The translations under genes were made by a program, and so were the position numbers. A stretch of 34,565 nt of DNA from Bacteroidales bacterium (lineage in GTDB: Bacteria; Bacteroidota; Bacteroidia; Bacteroidales; F082). The stretch's first letter is position 1, and each line of letters starts with the position of its first letter. The notes beneath the pieces were generated by a model. It saw nothing but the letters and a program-made list of their open reading frames with translations. It was not told the DNA's origin and ran no database searches. Location: positions 1-34,565 of the forward strand of contig JAFYNK010000037.1 in NCBI GenBank assembly GCA_017548125.1. The letters are read 5' to 3'. Shown one piece after another: positions 13,597-22,041 of this stretch.

Positions 13597-16500
13597 TTAA
13601 AGGCAAAGTCTAAATCCATAATTGGACCCACACTTTTCTTGTTCGAGGCTAAAACGTTTCGCCACACGGCAGTACTCCGCTTCATGGCCCCAACCACCGC
13701 CACGACTCACACGATGGTTTGCAGAAGTTTCTGCCTGGTCTGGGCCTTGTGGATTTTCTCCTGGGCTATTTCCATAGTAATCATCATCATACCAGTCATT
13801 GCACCATTCCAACACATTGCCACTCATGTCATATATACCTAATTCATTGGCTTTTTTAGTCTTAACATCATGTGTCTTAGTTTTACCTTCCACATCAACA
13901 AGGTTACCAGAGTACCAAGCAACTTCACCTACATCGTTGCTACCGCTGTACATATATCCCTTAGATCTATTGCCTCCTCTTGCAGCATATTCCCATTCCG
14001 CTTCTGTAGGAAGCCTGAAGTTCATGCCTGTAAGCTCGTTCAGCTTAGATATAAATGTCTGGCAATCACCTATAGATTGCTTGTCGCTATCATCCCATGA
14101 CATAAATTCTGCTGGTCTTTGAGGATAATAAACGTCTTTATTCATGAGTTCACCCCAGCTTGCAGGGCTGTCACTGCCCATCACTGCTTTCCAGAGTTCC
14201 TGTGTCACCTCTGTCTCTCCTATGCTGTAAGTGGTTAAGGTAACACTATGCGCCGGCTCTTCGTCTGCATAATCCGTGATGCCATCATATGGGTTATAAA
14301 CAGATCCCATTGTGAAGGTACCTCCTTCAACTTGTATCATATTAAAGCTAACGCCGTTAACTGTAATGGTTTCAACAACTATTGGTGGAAATTCTGTTGT
14401 TGCACATGCTTCTGTTGATGCTTCTGATTCGCCCACTTCGTTAACTGCTGTAACCTTGTAGCAATATTGTGTTCCTGCTGTCAAGCCTTCAACTGTATAT
14501 GATGTTACTGTCAAACCAGAGACAACAACTGTCTCTCCGTTATAAACATTATAGCTTGTAGCATTTTGAACAGCGTCCCATGTTAATGAGATTGTTGTTT
14601 GACCTGTTGCTGTAGCGACTAAGTTTGTTGGAGCTGCAGGAGCTGTAGGTACTGATTCTGTTGTTGCGCATGCTTCTGCTGAATGTTCTGATTCTCCTAT
14701 TTCGTTAACTGCTGTAACATTGTAACAATATTCTGTTCCTGCTGTCAAGCCTTCAACTGTATATGATGTTACTGTCAAACCAGAGGCAACAACATTTTCA
14801 TTGCTGTAAACGTTATAACTTGTAGCATTTGGAACAGCTGTCCATGTTAATGAGACAGTTGTTTGACCTGTTGCTGTAGCGACTAAGTTTGTTGGAGCTG
14901 CTGGAACTGTAGGTGTAACTGGTTCCGATTCTGTTGTTGCGCAAGCAGATTCTGAAGCTTCCGATTCGCCTGCTTCGTTAACTGCTTTAACTACATAGCA
15001 ATATTGTGTTCCAGGTGTCAAGTTTTTAACTATGTATGTTGTTTGCGCAAAACCTGAGACAACAACATTGCCATTGCTGTAAACGTTATAACTTGTAGCA
15101 TTTGGAACTGCGTCCCATGTTAATGAGATTGTTGTCTGACCTGTTGCTGTAGCGACTAAGTTTGTTGGCGCTTCTGGAATTGTAGGTTCTTCTGGTTGTT
15201 CAGGATTTGTAATCGTAGATAGACATAGGCGGAAGCCAATATCTTTAGCTGCTGTGGTAGGGAAGGTATAGCTACAATATGTCACTTTGCAACATTCATT
15301 GTCGTGGACATAAGCACCACCACGAAAATGATGATACTCATTATTATCAGGATTAAAATTAACAGTAGCTCTATCACTAGTCCATTCTGCCACATTACCG
15401 CTCATATCGTATATACCTAATTCATTTTGAGATTTGGTCTTCACATTTTGTGTTTGATAGCAGTTGCCAACGTACCATGCCACATCAGCTACGTTATTGC
15501 TTCCGCTGTATGTGTAACCTTGAGATTTATTTCCACCTTTTGCTGCATATAGCCATTCCGCATCTGTAGGCAGTCTGAAGGTTTTGCCTGTAAGTTCATT
15601 TAATTTCGTGATAAATTCTTGGCATTTATTCCAAGAAACATTTTCCACTGGTCTTTGAGGATTACCGCTAAATTCGCTTGGGTTTGTGTCCATCACAGCT
15701 TGCCATAATGCTTGTGTCACCTCTGTTTCGCCAATATAATAGTCAGAGATATCATTTCCATTGCCTTCCACTTCTATCATAGTGAAGGTCACACCATTAA
15801 CTGTAAAAGTTCCTGGAGGATTTGATGGCACTTCTGTTGTTGCACATGCTTCTGCTGAAGGTTCTGATTCGCCAGCTTCGGTAACTGCTGTAACATAGTA
15901 GCAATAATTACTTCCTGCTGTCAAATTTTCAACTGTGTATGTTGGTTCTGTCAAACCAAAGGCAACAACATCGTCATTGCTGTAAACCTTATAACTTGTA
16001 GCATTTTGAACAGCGTCCCATTTTAATAAGATTGTTGTTTGACCTGTCGCTGTAGCGACTAAGTTTTTTGGAGCTGTTGAATCTGGTGTCTCTGGTTGTT
16101 CATCTTCTTCTATCTCTTCCCAACGCAAGGTACCTTTTTCCACGTTAGATATATATCTGTAGTAGAATTTGTTACCTTCTACGCCTTTCTTAAACTCATA
16201 GCCGCCCTTACTGCTTTTTAAAATGACATTATTGTTTTCATTTGGCAATAACACAATAAATGATTTTGATGTGCCTGCAGTTACGTTTATTGCAGCTGAT
16301 GCGTCCTCTGTAACAACGAAGTCGTATTTGTTTGCGCTTTCATTATATTGGAGGCTGTATTCTGTGCCTTTTATAGCAGCTCCGCTTAATTCCGCAACGC
16401 TGTCCAAATCTAAATACGCTATAGCGATCTGGTTCTTCAATACGCCACGTAACGGAAGTATTATTTCTCCGTCTTCTTCAACAGCTGTAACACTAACTTT

Positions 16501-16974
16501 AGCTATATGGCAATAGCCCAAATCTCCAATGCTGCCGCTTTGTTCTGCTATGCTACCGCTTACGCTTGTTATAATTTCGTCTTCGCCTACTTTGTTTTCT
16601 GTAATGTATGGAACTTCAAGATTTTTGGAATTACCCAAGTACCATACTTCATATTCTTCGCCTTCATTGATAAGGTTTTCATCAACCTCGCCTTCAAAGG
16701 CAAGTTCGCTTGATTGCAATGTAGAAAAAGCTGTAAGCTCTACAATCTGTGGATTTGTCTCGTTTGGTAAAGCGAGATAGATTCTTTCTGTGCCTGTGCT
16801 CCATTTTATCGAGCCGTCTTCCATAAGGTTAGTTAAGTCAGACTTACCTCCTTTATTAATAGGTATAATACAACTTACCTTCACTTTTCTGCCAGTTAGT
16901 TCATCAATTGGCTTCTTGCATTGAGTGAAACATAAAACCATCAATGCCATTAAAATTGTAATTGTCTTTTTCAT
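13597..16974 (-). CDS. Large surface lipoprotein with four FN3 and two FGE-sulfatase domains
   Basis: An 1125-aa protein. The start is placed at 16974 (MKKTITILMALMVLCFTQC), giving a lipoprotein-like leader with Cys at about residue 19; the longer ORF to 17001 adds nine non-signal residues. Order: a ~290-residue unrecognised N-terminal region (beta-rich, reminiscent of fimbrillin-like surface proteins), FN3 (about 301-381), FGE-sulfatase domain 1 (about 391-586), three FN3 repeats (about 602-861), FGE-sulfatase domain 2 (about 870-1125). FGE signatures: IGETEVTQ, FRLPT(D/E)AEW, LGIYDMSGNV(A/L)EW, GFRLCL. Domain 1 lacks the GGTFTMGS segment present in domain 2. True formylglycine-generating cysteines are not evident, so a binding role is likelier than catalysis. 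FN3 units are similar also at DNA level (264-273 bp spacing). Confidence 0.85.
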   Translation of the reverse strand: MKKTITILMALMVLCFTQCKKPIDELTGRKVKVSCIIPINKGGKSDLTNLMEDGSIKWSTGTERIYLALPNETNPQIVELTAFSTLQSSELAFEGEVDENLINEGEEYEVWYLGNSKNLEVPYITENKVGEDEIITSVSGSIAEQSGSIGDLGYCHIAKVSVTAVEEDGEIILPLRGVLKNQIAIAYLDLDSVAELSGAAIKGTEYSLQYNESANKYDFVVTEDASAAINVTAGTSKSFIVLLPNENNNVILKSSKGGYEFKKGVEGNKFYYRYISNVEKGTLRWEEIEEDEQPETPDSTAPKNLVATATGQTTILLKWDAVQNATSYKVYSNDDVVAFGLTEPTYTVENLTAGSNYCYYVTAVTEAGESEPSAEACATTEVPSNPPGTFTVNGVTFTMIEVEGNGNDISDYYIGETEVTQALWQAVMDTNPSEFSGNPQRPVENVSWNKCQEFITKLNELTGKTFRLPTDAEWLYAAKGGNKSQGYTYSGSNNVADVAWYVGNCYQTQNVKTKSQNELGIYDMSGNVAEWTSDRATVNFNPDNNEYHHFRGGAYVHDNECCKVTYCSYTFPTTAAKDIGFRLCLSTITNPEQPEEPTIPEAPTNLVATATGQTTISLTWDAVPNATSYNVYSNGNVVVSGFAQTTYIVKNLTPGTQYCYVVKAVNEAGESEASESACATTESEPVTPTVPAAPTNLVATATGQTTVSLTWTAVPNATSYNVYSNENVVASGLTVTSYTVEGLTAGTEYCYNVTAVNEIGESEHSAEACATTESVPTAPAAPTNLVATATGQTTISLTWDAVQNATSYNVYNGETVVVSGLTVTSYTVEGLTAGTQYCYKVTAVNEVGESEASTEACATTEFPPIVVETITVNGVSFNMIQVEGGTFTMGSVYNPYDGITDYADEEPAHSVTLTTYSIGETEVTQELWKAVMGSDSPASWGELMNKDVYYPQRPAEFMSWDDSDKQSIGDCQTFISKLNELTGMNFRLPTEAEWEYAARGGNRSKGYMYSGSNDVGEVAWYSGNLVDVEGKTKTHDVKTKKANELGIYDMSGNVLEWCNDWYDDDYYGNSPGENPQGPDQAETSANHRVSRGGGWGHEAEYCRVAKRFSLEQEKCGSNYGFRLCL
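14373..15180 (-). repeat. Three tandem FN3-encoding DNA repeats
   Basis: The marker TGTAGCGACTAAGTTTGTTGG recurs from 14611, 14875 and 15148, spacing 264 and 273 bp, with a fourth, more diverged copy from 16051. Flanking text such as GTTATAACTTGTAGCATTTGGAACAG is nearly identical between copies. This suggests recent domain duplication and potential for copy-number change by recombination. Confidence 0.8.
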
Positions 16975-17057
16975 TGTTTGTATTTTTTGAACCTTGGCCA
17001 TTGGCTGTTGGCCGTTGGCTTTTGTTAATTATTTTTATTTATTTTTCTCTAATTGTT

Positions 17058-17145
17058 AATTGTCAATCTAATTCCTAACTCGTAATTCCTAATTAATCAG
17101 ACGTGTCAATGTGTGTTTATTTTCATAGGAATCATTGACGCGTCT
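17058..17145. repeat. CTAATTC-type repeat plus long inverted repeat
   Basis: The gap between the FGE lipoprotein and the small exported-protein gene holds a copy of the CTAATTCCTAA family (17058-17096). A hairpin follows with arms AGACGTGTCAATG (17099-17111) and CATTGACGCGTCT (17133-17145), 12 of 13 bases pairing, separated by 21 nt. There is no T-run after it on the minus strand, so it is not a classic terminator; it may be a REP-like element. Confidence 0.6.
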
Positions 17146-17148
17146 CTA

Positions 17149-17586
17149 CTAATTCCGTATCCGTCTCCAAAATCCGTCTCCAAAATCCGTCTCCAAAATC
17201 CGTCTCCGTCTCCTCGCGAAAGCGAAGGCTAAAGCGAAGCCGAGCATAAGCAGCATTCCGTCGTTCAACGGAACTTCATCGGCAGCCATGTCGAAGTCGC
17301 CGAACTCGAGACTGTTGTAGCCAAGTTCGTTGCCGAAATTGTCAAACTCGAAGCCGTTGCCTACGTTTTCATCGAACAAATCAAATGTGAAACCGTAGCC
17401 TCCTGTGGGAGAGAGGTCGTCGAAGCCGAAGCCCACGCCATCTTCTGGCGAACGAAGCTCATGATTGCTCTCGTCTTGGAAATACGCGTCGTTTTGTGTA
17501 TTCTGCACGTTCTGGGCATTCAACGCACCCAATGTAAACGACAGAGAACTCAGCATACATGTCAGTACAATTATTTTTCTTTTCAT
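17149..17586 (-). CDS. Small exported protein with a C-terminal sorting-like signal
   Basis: A 145-aa protein of unknown function. It has a signal peptide (MKRKIIVLTCMLSSLSFTLGALNAQ), then an acidic, Gly/Phe/Asp-rich body (FGFDDLSPTGGYGFTFDLFD). The C-terminal tripartite segment has VPLNDG, a hydrophobic stretch (MLLMLGFALAFAFA) and RRRRR. That arrangement resembles exosortase-like (PEP-CTERM type) sorting signals with small Bacteroidota variants; the assignment is by shape, and no sorting enzyme is in the window. The final ~16 residues (ILETDFGDGFWRRIRN) are encoded by the 13-bp repeat at 17161-17213, read through all three frames. The natural terminus was therefore probably just after the arginine cluster. 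It is upstream of the FGE lipoprotein gene. Confidence 0.65.
   Translation of the reverse strand: MKRKIIVLTCMLSSLSFTLGALNAQNVQNTQNDAYFQDESNHELRSPEDGVGFGFDDLSPTGGYGFTFDLFDENVGNGFEFDNFGNELGYNSLEFGDFDMAADEVPLNDGMLLMLGFALAFAFARRRRRILETDFGDGFWRRIRN
17161..17213. repeat. 13-bp tandem repeat (CCGTCTCCAAAAT)n in a coding 3' end
   Basis: Three perfect 13-bp units followed by CCGTCTCC and a truncated GTCTCC. On the minus strand it encodes the tail of the 145-aa protein. Because 13 is not a multiple of three, each unit is read in a different frame (RRIL, ETDF, GDGF-WRR), and all three frames are open. Confidence 0.9.
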
Positions 17587-17635
17587 TAATTTATAATTAA
17601 AATTTACACATCTTTTTACCTTATAAAATGTTGCG

Positions 17636-17664
17636 CAAAATTATGAATAAGAAGCAAGAGCAAA
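17636..17664 (-). promoter_or_regulatory. Predicted promoter of the small exported-protein gene
   Basis: On the minus strand TAATTTTG (17636-17643) is a perfect -7 element. TTTG (17661-17664) lies 17 nt upstream, slightly short of the usual 19. The leader to the ATG at 17586 would be about 45 nt. Confidence 0.45.
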
Positions 17665-17710
17665 AAATTATCGGCGTTGTAATTTTACAAAAAAAGCGTT
17701 GCATTTTTAC

Positions 17711-17752
17711 AAAAAAACAAAAACGCCCGCTTCTTCAATAGAAACGGGCGAT
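17711..17752 (-). terminator. Rho-independent terminator of the fucosidase/AraC operon
   Basis: On the minus strand the stem CGCCCG (complement of 17745-17750) pairs with CGGGCG (complement of 17724-17729) across a 15-nt loop and is followed by TTTTTGTTTTTTT. It begins 4 nt after the regulator's stop. Confidence 0.85.
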
Positions 17753-17755
17753 TTG

Positions 17756-18814
17756 TTATTTCAGACTATCTAAGAAGTCATGAGGCGTCATTCCTGTGAC
17801 TTTCAGGAAATTCCTCCAAGCAGTAGAACGCTGACGGTATCCGACATAGTTAAACAGTTCATGAATATCGACTTCAGAGTTTGACTTCAACCTTTCCACC
17901 ACATAATCGACACGCCGATGTGTGATGTATTCAATGAATGTCATTCCCGTATTTCGTTTAAAGGCCTCGCCTATATAAGTACGATTGGAATCCAACTGCT
18001 CTGACAAAGACGTCAAGCTCAGTTCTGGACTGCGCCATTTATCATTCATATCTAACGACAATAATATCTGCGTCCATAGTTCATCATCTGAAGATTGATT
18101 GTTTTCTGCAACTTCCATTTCAGCAGCCGTAGCATGTGAAACCACAAGACGCTCTTTCAATTCATAATAAGCTACCGACAAGAAAAATCCAAGCCATGCG
18201 ATCTGATGCAGAAGCACAAATAAATAAATATGTGTAATCTGTATTATGAAATGTAACAATCCTATCAGGCAGAAACCAAGCGCGTAATACAGAATAAACT
18301 TTTTGTCAGCGCTGCTTCGTTTCCAGTCGTACGGAACAAGTAACAGCGAGAAGCAATATAACAGCATCATGACTAGTGCAAACAGACGGAACAACACATT
18401 AAAGTCACCGATATGACTCCAGACATCAGCGTAAGTATATAAAGGCGTATATTCAATGCCAGCGCACAATCCTATGCTTACCAATAAAAGCAATGGCGCA
18501 AAAAGAATAGCATATACTTTTGTACGACCTACTGTCGGACGTATGACTTCCAAAGGATATAAGAAGTAAGTCATCTGAAAAATAATCGGCACGAAAGTAT
18601 GTTCCGGTTCAAAGAAGGCACCATCAGCGGTAGTAGTCTCAGCCCAAGTACGAAAAATGAATGTCATAGTAAAGAAGGCCGACACCCAGCTAAGCACAGC
18701 CTGAATATAACGGGAATAGTCGCCTGTTTCCTTACGACGTCGCCATAACAGGACTCCGCCAGCAGCAAGAGACACCATCATCAAAACTAATAATATTGTA
18801 GCTATAAACTTCAT
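17756..18814 (-). CDS. Membrane-anchored AraC-family transcriptional regulator
   Basis: A 352-aa protein. The first ~230 residues contain about seven hydrophobic helices (for example FIATILLVLMMVSLAAGGVLL, AILFAPLLLLVSIGL, LFALVMMLLYCFSLLLV, LIGLLHFIIQITHIYLFVLL). The C-terminal ~100 residues form an AraC-type double helix-turn-helix (LSLTSLSEQLDSNRTYIGEAF; the second HTH is VDIHELFNYVGYRQRSTAWRNF, ending in KVTGMTPHDF). A membrane-embedded sensor with a cytoplasmic DNA-binding tail is common in Bacteroidota, but ligand and targets are unknown. It lies 12 nt downstream of the GH29 gene in the same direction, so they are co-transcribed, and it may autoregulate the pair. Confidence 0.87.
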   Translation of the reverse strand: MKFIATILLVLMMVSLAAGGVLLWRRRKETGDYSRYIQAVLSWVSAFFTMTFIFRTWAETTTADGAFFEPEHTFVPIIFQMTYFLYPLEVIRPTVGRTKVYAILFAPLLLLVSIGLCAGIEYTPLYTYADVWSHIGDFNVLFRLFALVMMLLYCFSLLLVPYDWKRSSADKKFILYYALGFCLIGLLHFIIQITHIYLFVLLHQIAWLGFFLSVAYYELKERLVVSHATAAEMEVAENNQSSDDELWTQILLSLDMNDKWRSPELSLTSLSEQLDSNRTYIGEAFKRNTGMTFIEYITHRRVDYVVERLKSNSEVDIHELFNYVGYRQRSTAWRNFLKVTGMTPHDFLDSLK

Positions 18815-18826
18815 AAAACAAACTTA

Positions 18827-20593
18827 TCATCTAATTTTAAACACCCATGCAGCATCGCTCTTTAAGTCGTTATATTTCAATGGCGTCGTATCGATAATCA
18901 TCTTGCCGTCTTCATATCTCCATGGCAAAATCTTTTCGCAGCCGAGCATTGTAACTACAGCATTTTCCTTTGGCTGCGGCAACTCTAAAACGAGTTCATC
19001 TTGTGGATAATCTATCGCTATAGCGTACAAAGCATCGTCTTTTGTAGTATAACAGACGTAAGGCTGCTCGCACTTATATTCCGCCTTGAAACCATCGACA
19101 GGTTTTAATAATGTCTTAGACGCCACGGGGTTAACGTCTCTACAGACGAACAATCGCATCATAGCGTCGATGTTTTTCTCTTCATATTCCACCTTGACAT
19201 CATACGATTTTCCTGCTTTTAATTTGATGCTAGCGGAAGTAGAGTTCCAGTTTTTGGCCTGGTCGGCATCGCTTTGTTGTTCATTAGCCTTTGAAGGATT
19301 GTAGTCTATTAAGACTTTGCCGTCAACGGTCAATCTCACGTTATCATCCACTTCCACTTCAAATGTGTAAACATCTGTCTTTTCTGGAACGAAAACGCCT
19401 GTCCATGTAGCGCTGAAGTTATCGTAGCTTATCGCCTTATCAGGAGAGTTACGATGCCAGTTAAAATCTATCAAGGAGTCAGTTCTGCATACTGTCACTT
19501 CCTTCATTTCGTAGAACTTATGATAAGGACGAGTTCCATATATCGCCTCGCCGTTTATCTCGAGCCATTTTCCGAGGTCGAGCAAACGTTCTTGTTGTAT
19601 CATAGGGATGATGCCGTCTGCTGCAGGGCCGACGTTGAGCGTCATGCCGCCGCCGGCAGCGACTGTCTTAGCGAAGTGGCGTATCAGTTCTTTAGAGGTG
19701 AGATAATTGGACAGCGGCTCATTGCGATTAAGTCCGAAAGAGCGGCCTATGCCGCGGCATTCTGCCCAAGGCCTGTCGGTCTGTGTGATGCCGGCGCTGT
19801 ATTCAGGAGTTCTGAAGCCATATTGCGCGCCGTGTCCCCAGCGGTCGTTGACGATAGCCTCCTCGCCCACTGTGTTATAATACCACGCTATAAGTTCGGC
19901 AGCGTGCCATTGCTCAGCGGAGTTACGCCATTCGCCATCGGAGAAGATTATTGAAGGACGATATTTCGTCACCAACTCCTTGAACTGAGGAATCATGTGA
20001 TTATCTACATAATTAGTGATGGAGTCATCTGGGTCGATGTACCATCTGTGCATTGGGTTGGTCCATTCTGGAAGAGAGTAATAGAATCCCATCTTCAAGC
20101 CTTCAGAACGGACAGCATCAGTGAGTTCACCTACGATGTCGCGTTTTGGACCGCCAACGACGCTATTCCATTCTGGAGAATATTCGCTATCCCAGAGGCA
20201 GTAACCGTCGTGATGTTTTGTCACGAGCAACACATATTTAGCGCCGCTTTTCTTGAACAAGTCAGCCCAATCCGAAGGGCTCCAGAACTCAGCCTTGAAC
20301 ATTTTATCGAAGTCACGATAGGTGAAGTCTTCGCCGTAGTTTCTTTTCTGGAAATTGACACGAGTAGTGTCGTTGTTCATCAATCCGCTGTAATACCATT
20401 CAGCGTATCCTTCATTAGAGGCGAAAGCAGGGACAGAATATACGCCCCAGTGGATGAAGATTCCTAGTTTCGCATCTGAGAACCATTGAGGATAACCACG
20501 TTGTTGCAATGATTCCCATGTTGGCTCAACATTCTGAGCAAAAGATGACAATGCTAAAAAGCATATTAATAATAAGGTAGAGATTTTTTTCAT
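18827..20593 (-). CDS. Exported GH29 alpha-L-fucosidase with PA14-like domain
   Basis: A 588-aa secreted or periplasmic enzyme releasing alpha-linked L-fucose. The start is placed at 20593 (MKKISTLLLICFLALSSFAQ), the signal-peptide Met; an ORF start at 20617 adds eight residues. GH29 catalytic domain: WFSDAKLGIFIHWGVYSVP, EFWSPSDWADLFKKSGAKY, VLLVTKHHDGYCLWDS, GFYYSLPEW, and the nucleophile Asp in SIIFSDGEW. A PA14-like beta-barrel follows after about residue 380 (FSATWTGVF, YTFEVEVDDNVRLTVDGKVL), likely binding glycan, then a ~60-residue C-terminal cap. Host mucin or plant fucosides are likely substrates. The next gene, 12 nt downstream, is a membrane AraC regulator. Confidence 0.92.
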   Translation of the reverse strand: MKKISTLLLICFLALSSFAQNVEPTWESLQQRGYPQWFSDAKLGIFIHWGVYSVPAFASNEGYAEWYYSGLMNNDTTRVNFQKRNYGEDFTYRDFDKMFKAEFWSPSDWADLFKKSGAKYVLLVTKHHDGYCLWDSEYSPEWNSVVGGPKRDIVGELTDAVRSEGLKMGFYYSLPEWTNPMHRWYIDPDDSITNYVDNHMIPQFKELVTKYRPSIIFSDGEWRNSAEQWHAAELIAWYYNTVGEEAIVNDRWGHGAQYGFRTPEYSAGITQTDRPWAECRGIGRSFGLNRNEPLSNYLTSKELIRHFAKTVAAGGGMTLNVGPAADGIIPMIQQERLLDLGKWLEINGEAIYGTRPYHKFYEMKEVTVCRTDSLIDFNWHRNSPDKAISYDNFSATWTGVFVPEKTDVYTFEVEVDDNVRLTVDGKVLIDYNPSKANEQQSDADQAKNWNSTSASIKLKAGKSYDVKVEYEEKNIDAMMRLFVCRDVNPVASKTLLKPVDGFKAEYKCEQPYVCYTTKDDALYAIAIDYPQDELVLELPQPKENAVVTMLGCEKILPWRYEDGKMIIDTTPLKYNDLKSDAAWVFKIR

Positions 20594-20660
20594 AATATAT
20601 TTTAAGTCAACGGACAACAGACAATAGACAACAGTCTTTGTCCAAATTTAATTACACATA

Positions 20661-20668
20661 CAAAAATA
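20661..20668 (-). promoter_or_regulatory. Possible -7 element for the fucosidase gene
   Basis: The minus strand reads TATTTTTG, a TAnnTTTG match about 67 nt upstream of the start codon. The nearest TTTTG upstream is at 23 nt spacing, so the -33 is poor. The remaining 200 nt up to the next gene (20669-20853) are AT-rich with nothing else recognised. Confidence 0.35.
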
Positions 20669-20853
20669 CGATTTTTATTAAGTATAATTAACAAAAGCCA
20701 TCGAAATTACATTTTTATTAAATATACTTAAAAAACACAGGTTATTATATCATATTATATTGCCACTCCATAACATTTGCAAGAACTCCATCGCAACTTG
20801 CAATTATACAAATAATTCAAAACACAAGTAATATATTTACCAAAGTTTTTTTC

Positions 20854-22023
20854 TTAGAAAACATATTGCAATCCAATCTGATAACCGATATACATTCTTT
20901 GGTTATAGTCTCCGTCTTTACTCCAGAAACATTTATTTGGCATCAAGTCGTTGGAGTTTACATAATTAGTATTTAAATAATTGAAACTTGCGCCTCCGAA
21001 GACATTATAATGATTCTTGAAAGCGAATGATGGAGCAAGAAGATATGAGAAATTACAACATGTCTTATCGTTAGAAAATCCCACTGAAACAGCTTTGAAT
21101 TCATTGTTGATTTCAATCCAATCGTTTATTGGAATATGGATACCGTAACCAGCTTCTGCAACGACCTTACTTCCGTCGTTGACCAAGTTGTTATAGCCCA
21201 CGCCCAAGATACCGTAAGTGTATTTGCCTCCAGATCTGAATGATAAAACCGTATTGTTCATCATGTCATAAGAAAGAGCGACGCCCATCTTACCGTTTTT
21301 TATGATATTGATGAAAGCAATAGGGAAATTACTTTCTTCAGCTATATTAAGCAAAGTAGCGAACTGCACGCCTTTGACTTTCTTAGCGATATTAGTCACT
21401 GCTGCAAACTGCACACCTTTCACGTCGCCTGCGATATTGGTCACGCCTGCGATCTGCACGCCTCTCGCTTCTTTGGCATAATTCACAACACCTGCTATCT
21501 GCATACCATTAAGAGTATCAAATGCAATATTGTTGACTCCGCCTATTACGAGACCGTTGGCATTTGATGATGAATTTAAAACACCTCCTATTTGCATTCC
21601 ATAAAAGGAATTACGTCCTGCATTAGCTAATCCTGCGACTTGAATTCCGTAATAATATTCAGCCAAGTTCGCCAATCCAGCCACAGATATTCCATATGCA
21701 TTATAGTGTATTTCATTGACCATTCCAGCGACTTGCAATCCGTATGCATTATTATATATGATATTTTCAGCACCTGCAACAGCAATACCTTTGATATTCC
21801 CAGCTGTGCCAATCAACGCATTGACAGAAAAAGCAACAGTATATTTTTCTCCATCTTTTAAATCAAAGGCACTCAATGGAAAACCAAGACCAATATGATA
21901 TGGAGCAAATTTTTCTCCTAATTCCCAACATGTCTCTTTTGACTTACGCACCGATTCTGCACCTTGAGAAAAAGCACTGACAGACAAAAATGTACAAAGT
22001 AAAAATAACAATATTTTTTTCAT
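20854..22023 (-). CDS. LA_2272-type surface-repeat protein
   Basis: A 389-aa exported protein with signal peptide MKKILLFLLCTFLSVSAFSQ. Residues about 70-230 consist of roughly eight ~20-residue repeats of the form YGxQ(V/I)AGLxN (YGLQVAGMVN, YGISVAGLAN, YGIQVAGLAN, RGVQIAGVTN, KGVQFAAVTN). This is the LA_2272-family surface repeat known from Leptospira and common in Bacteroidota. The C-terminal half is rich in alternating hydrophobic/aromatic strands (YTYGILGVGYNNL, YLLAPSFAF, MYIGYQIGLQYVF) and ends in an aromatic Phe, consistent with an outer-membrane beta-barrel. Function is unknown. It appears monocistronic, with no clear promoter; the upstream spacer contains a TTGAAAG-type repeat. Confidence 0.82.
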   Translation of the reverse strand: MKKILLFLLCTFLSVSAFSQGAESVRKSKETCWELGEKFAPYHIGLGFPLSAFDLKDGEKYTVAFSVNALIGTAGNIKGIAVAGAENIIYNNAYGLQVAGMVNEIHYNAYGISVAGLANLAEYYYGIQVAGLANAGRNSFYGMQIGGVLNSSSNANGLVIGGVNNIAFDTLNGMQIAGVVNYAKEARGVQIAGVTNIAGDVKGVQFAAVTNIAKKVKGVQFATLLNIAEESNFPIAFINIIKNGKMGVALSYDMMNNTVLSFRSGGKYTYGILGVGYNNLVNDGSKVVAEAGYGIHIPINDWIEINNEFKAVSVGFSNDKTCCNFSYLLAPSFAFKNHYNVFGGASFNYLNTNYVNSNDLMPNKCFWSKDGDYNQRMYIGYQIGLQYVF

Positions 22024-22041
22024 GATTTTATTTTTTAAGTC

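Noticed and set aside
13597-14380. Diversity-generating retroelement target (FGE fold with C-terminal variable region)
   Set aside because: No reverse transcriptase, accessory gene or template repeat is visible in the window; kept only as a check in the lipoprotein finding.
17711-17752. Regulatory hairpin of the small exported-protein gene
   Set aside because: The stem and T-run are oriented and placed as the terminator of the AraC regulator gene.
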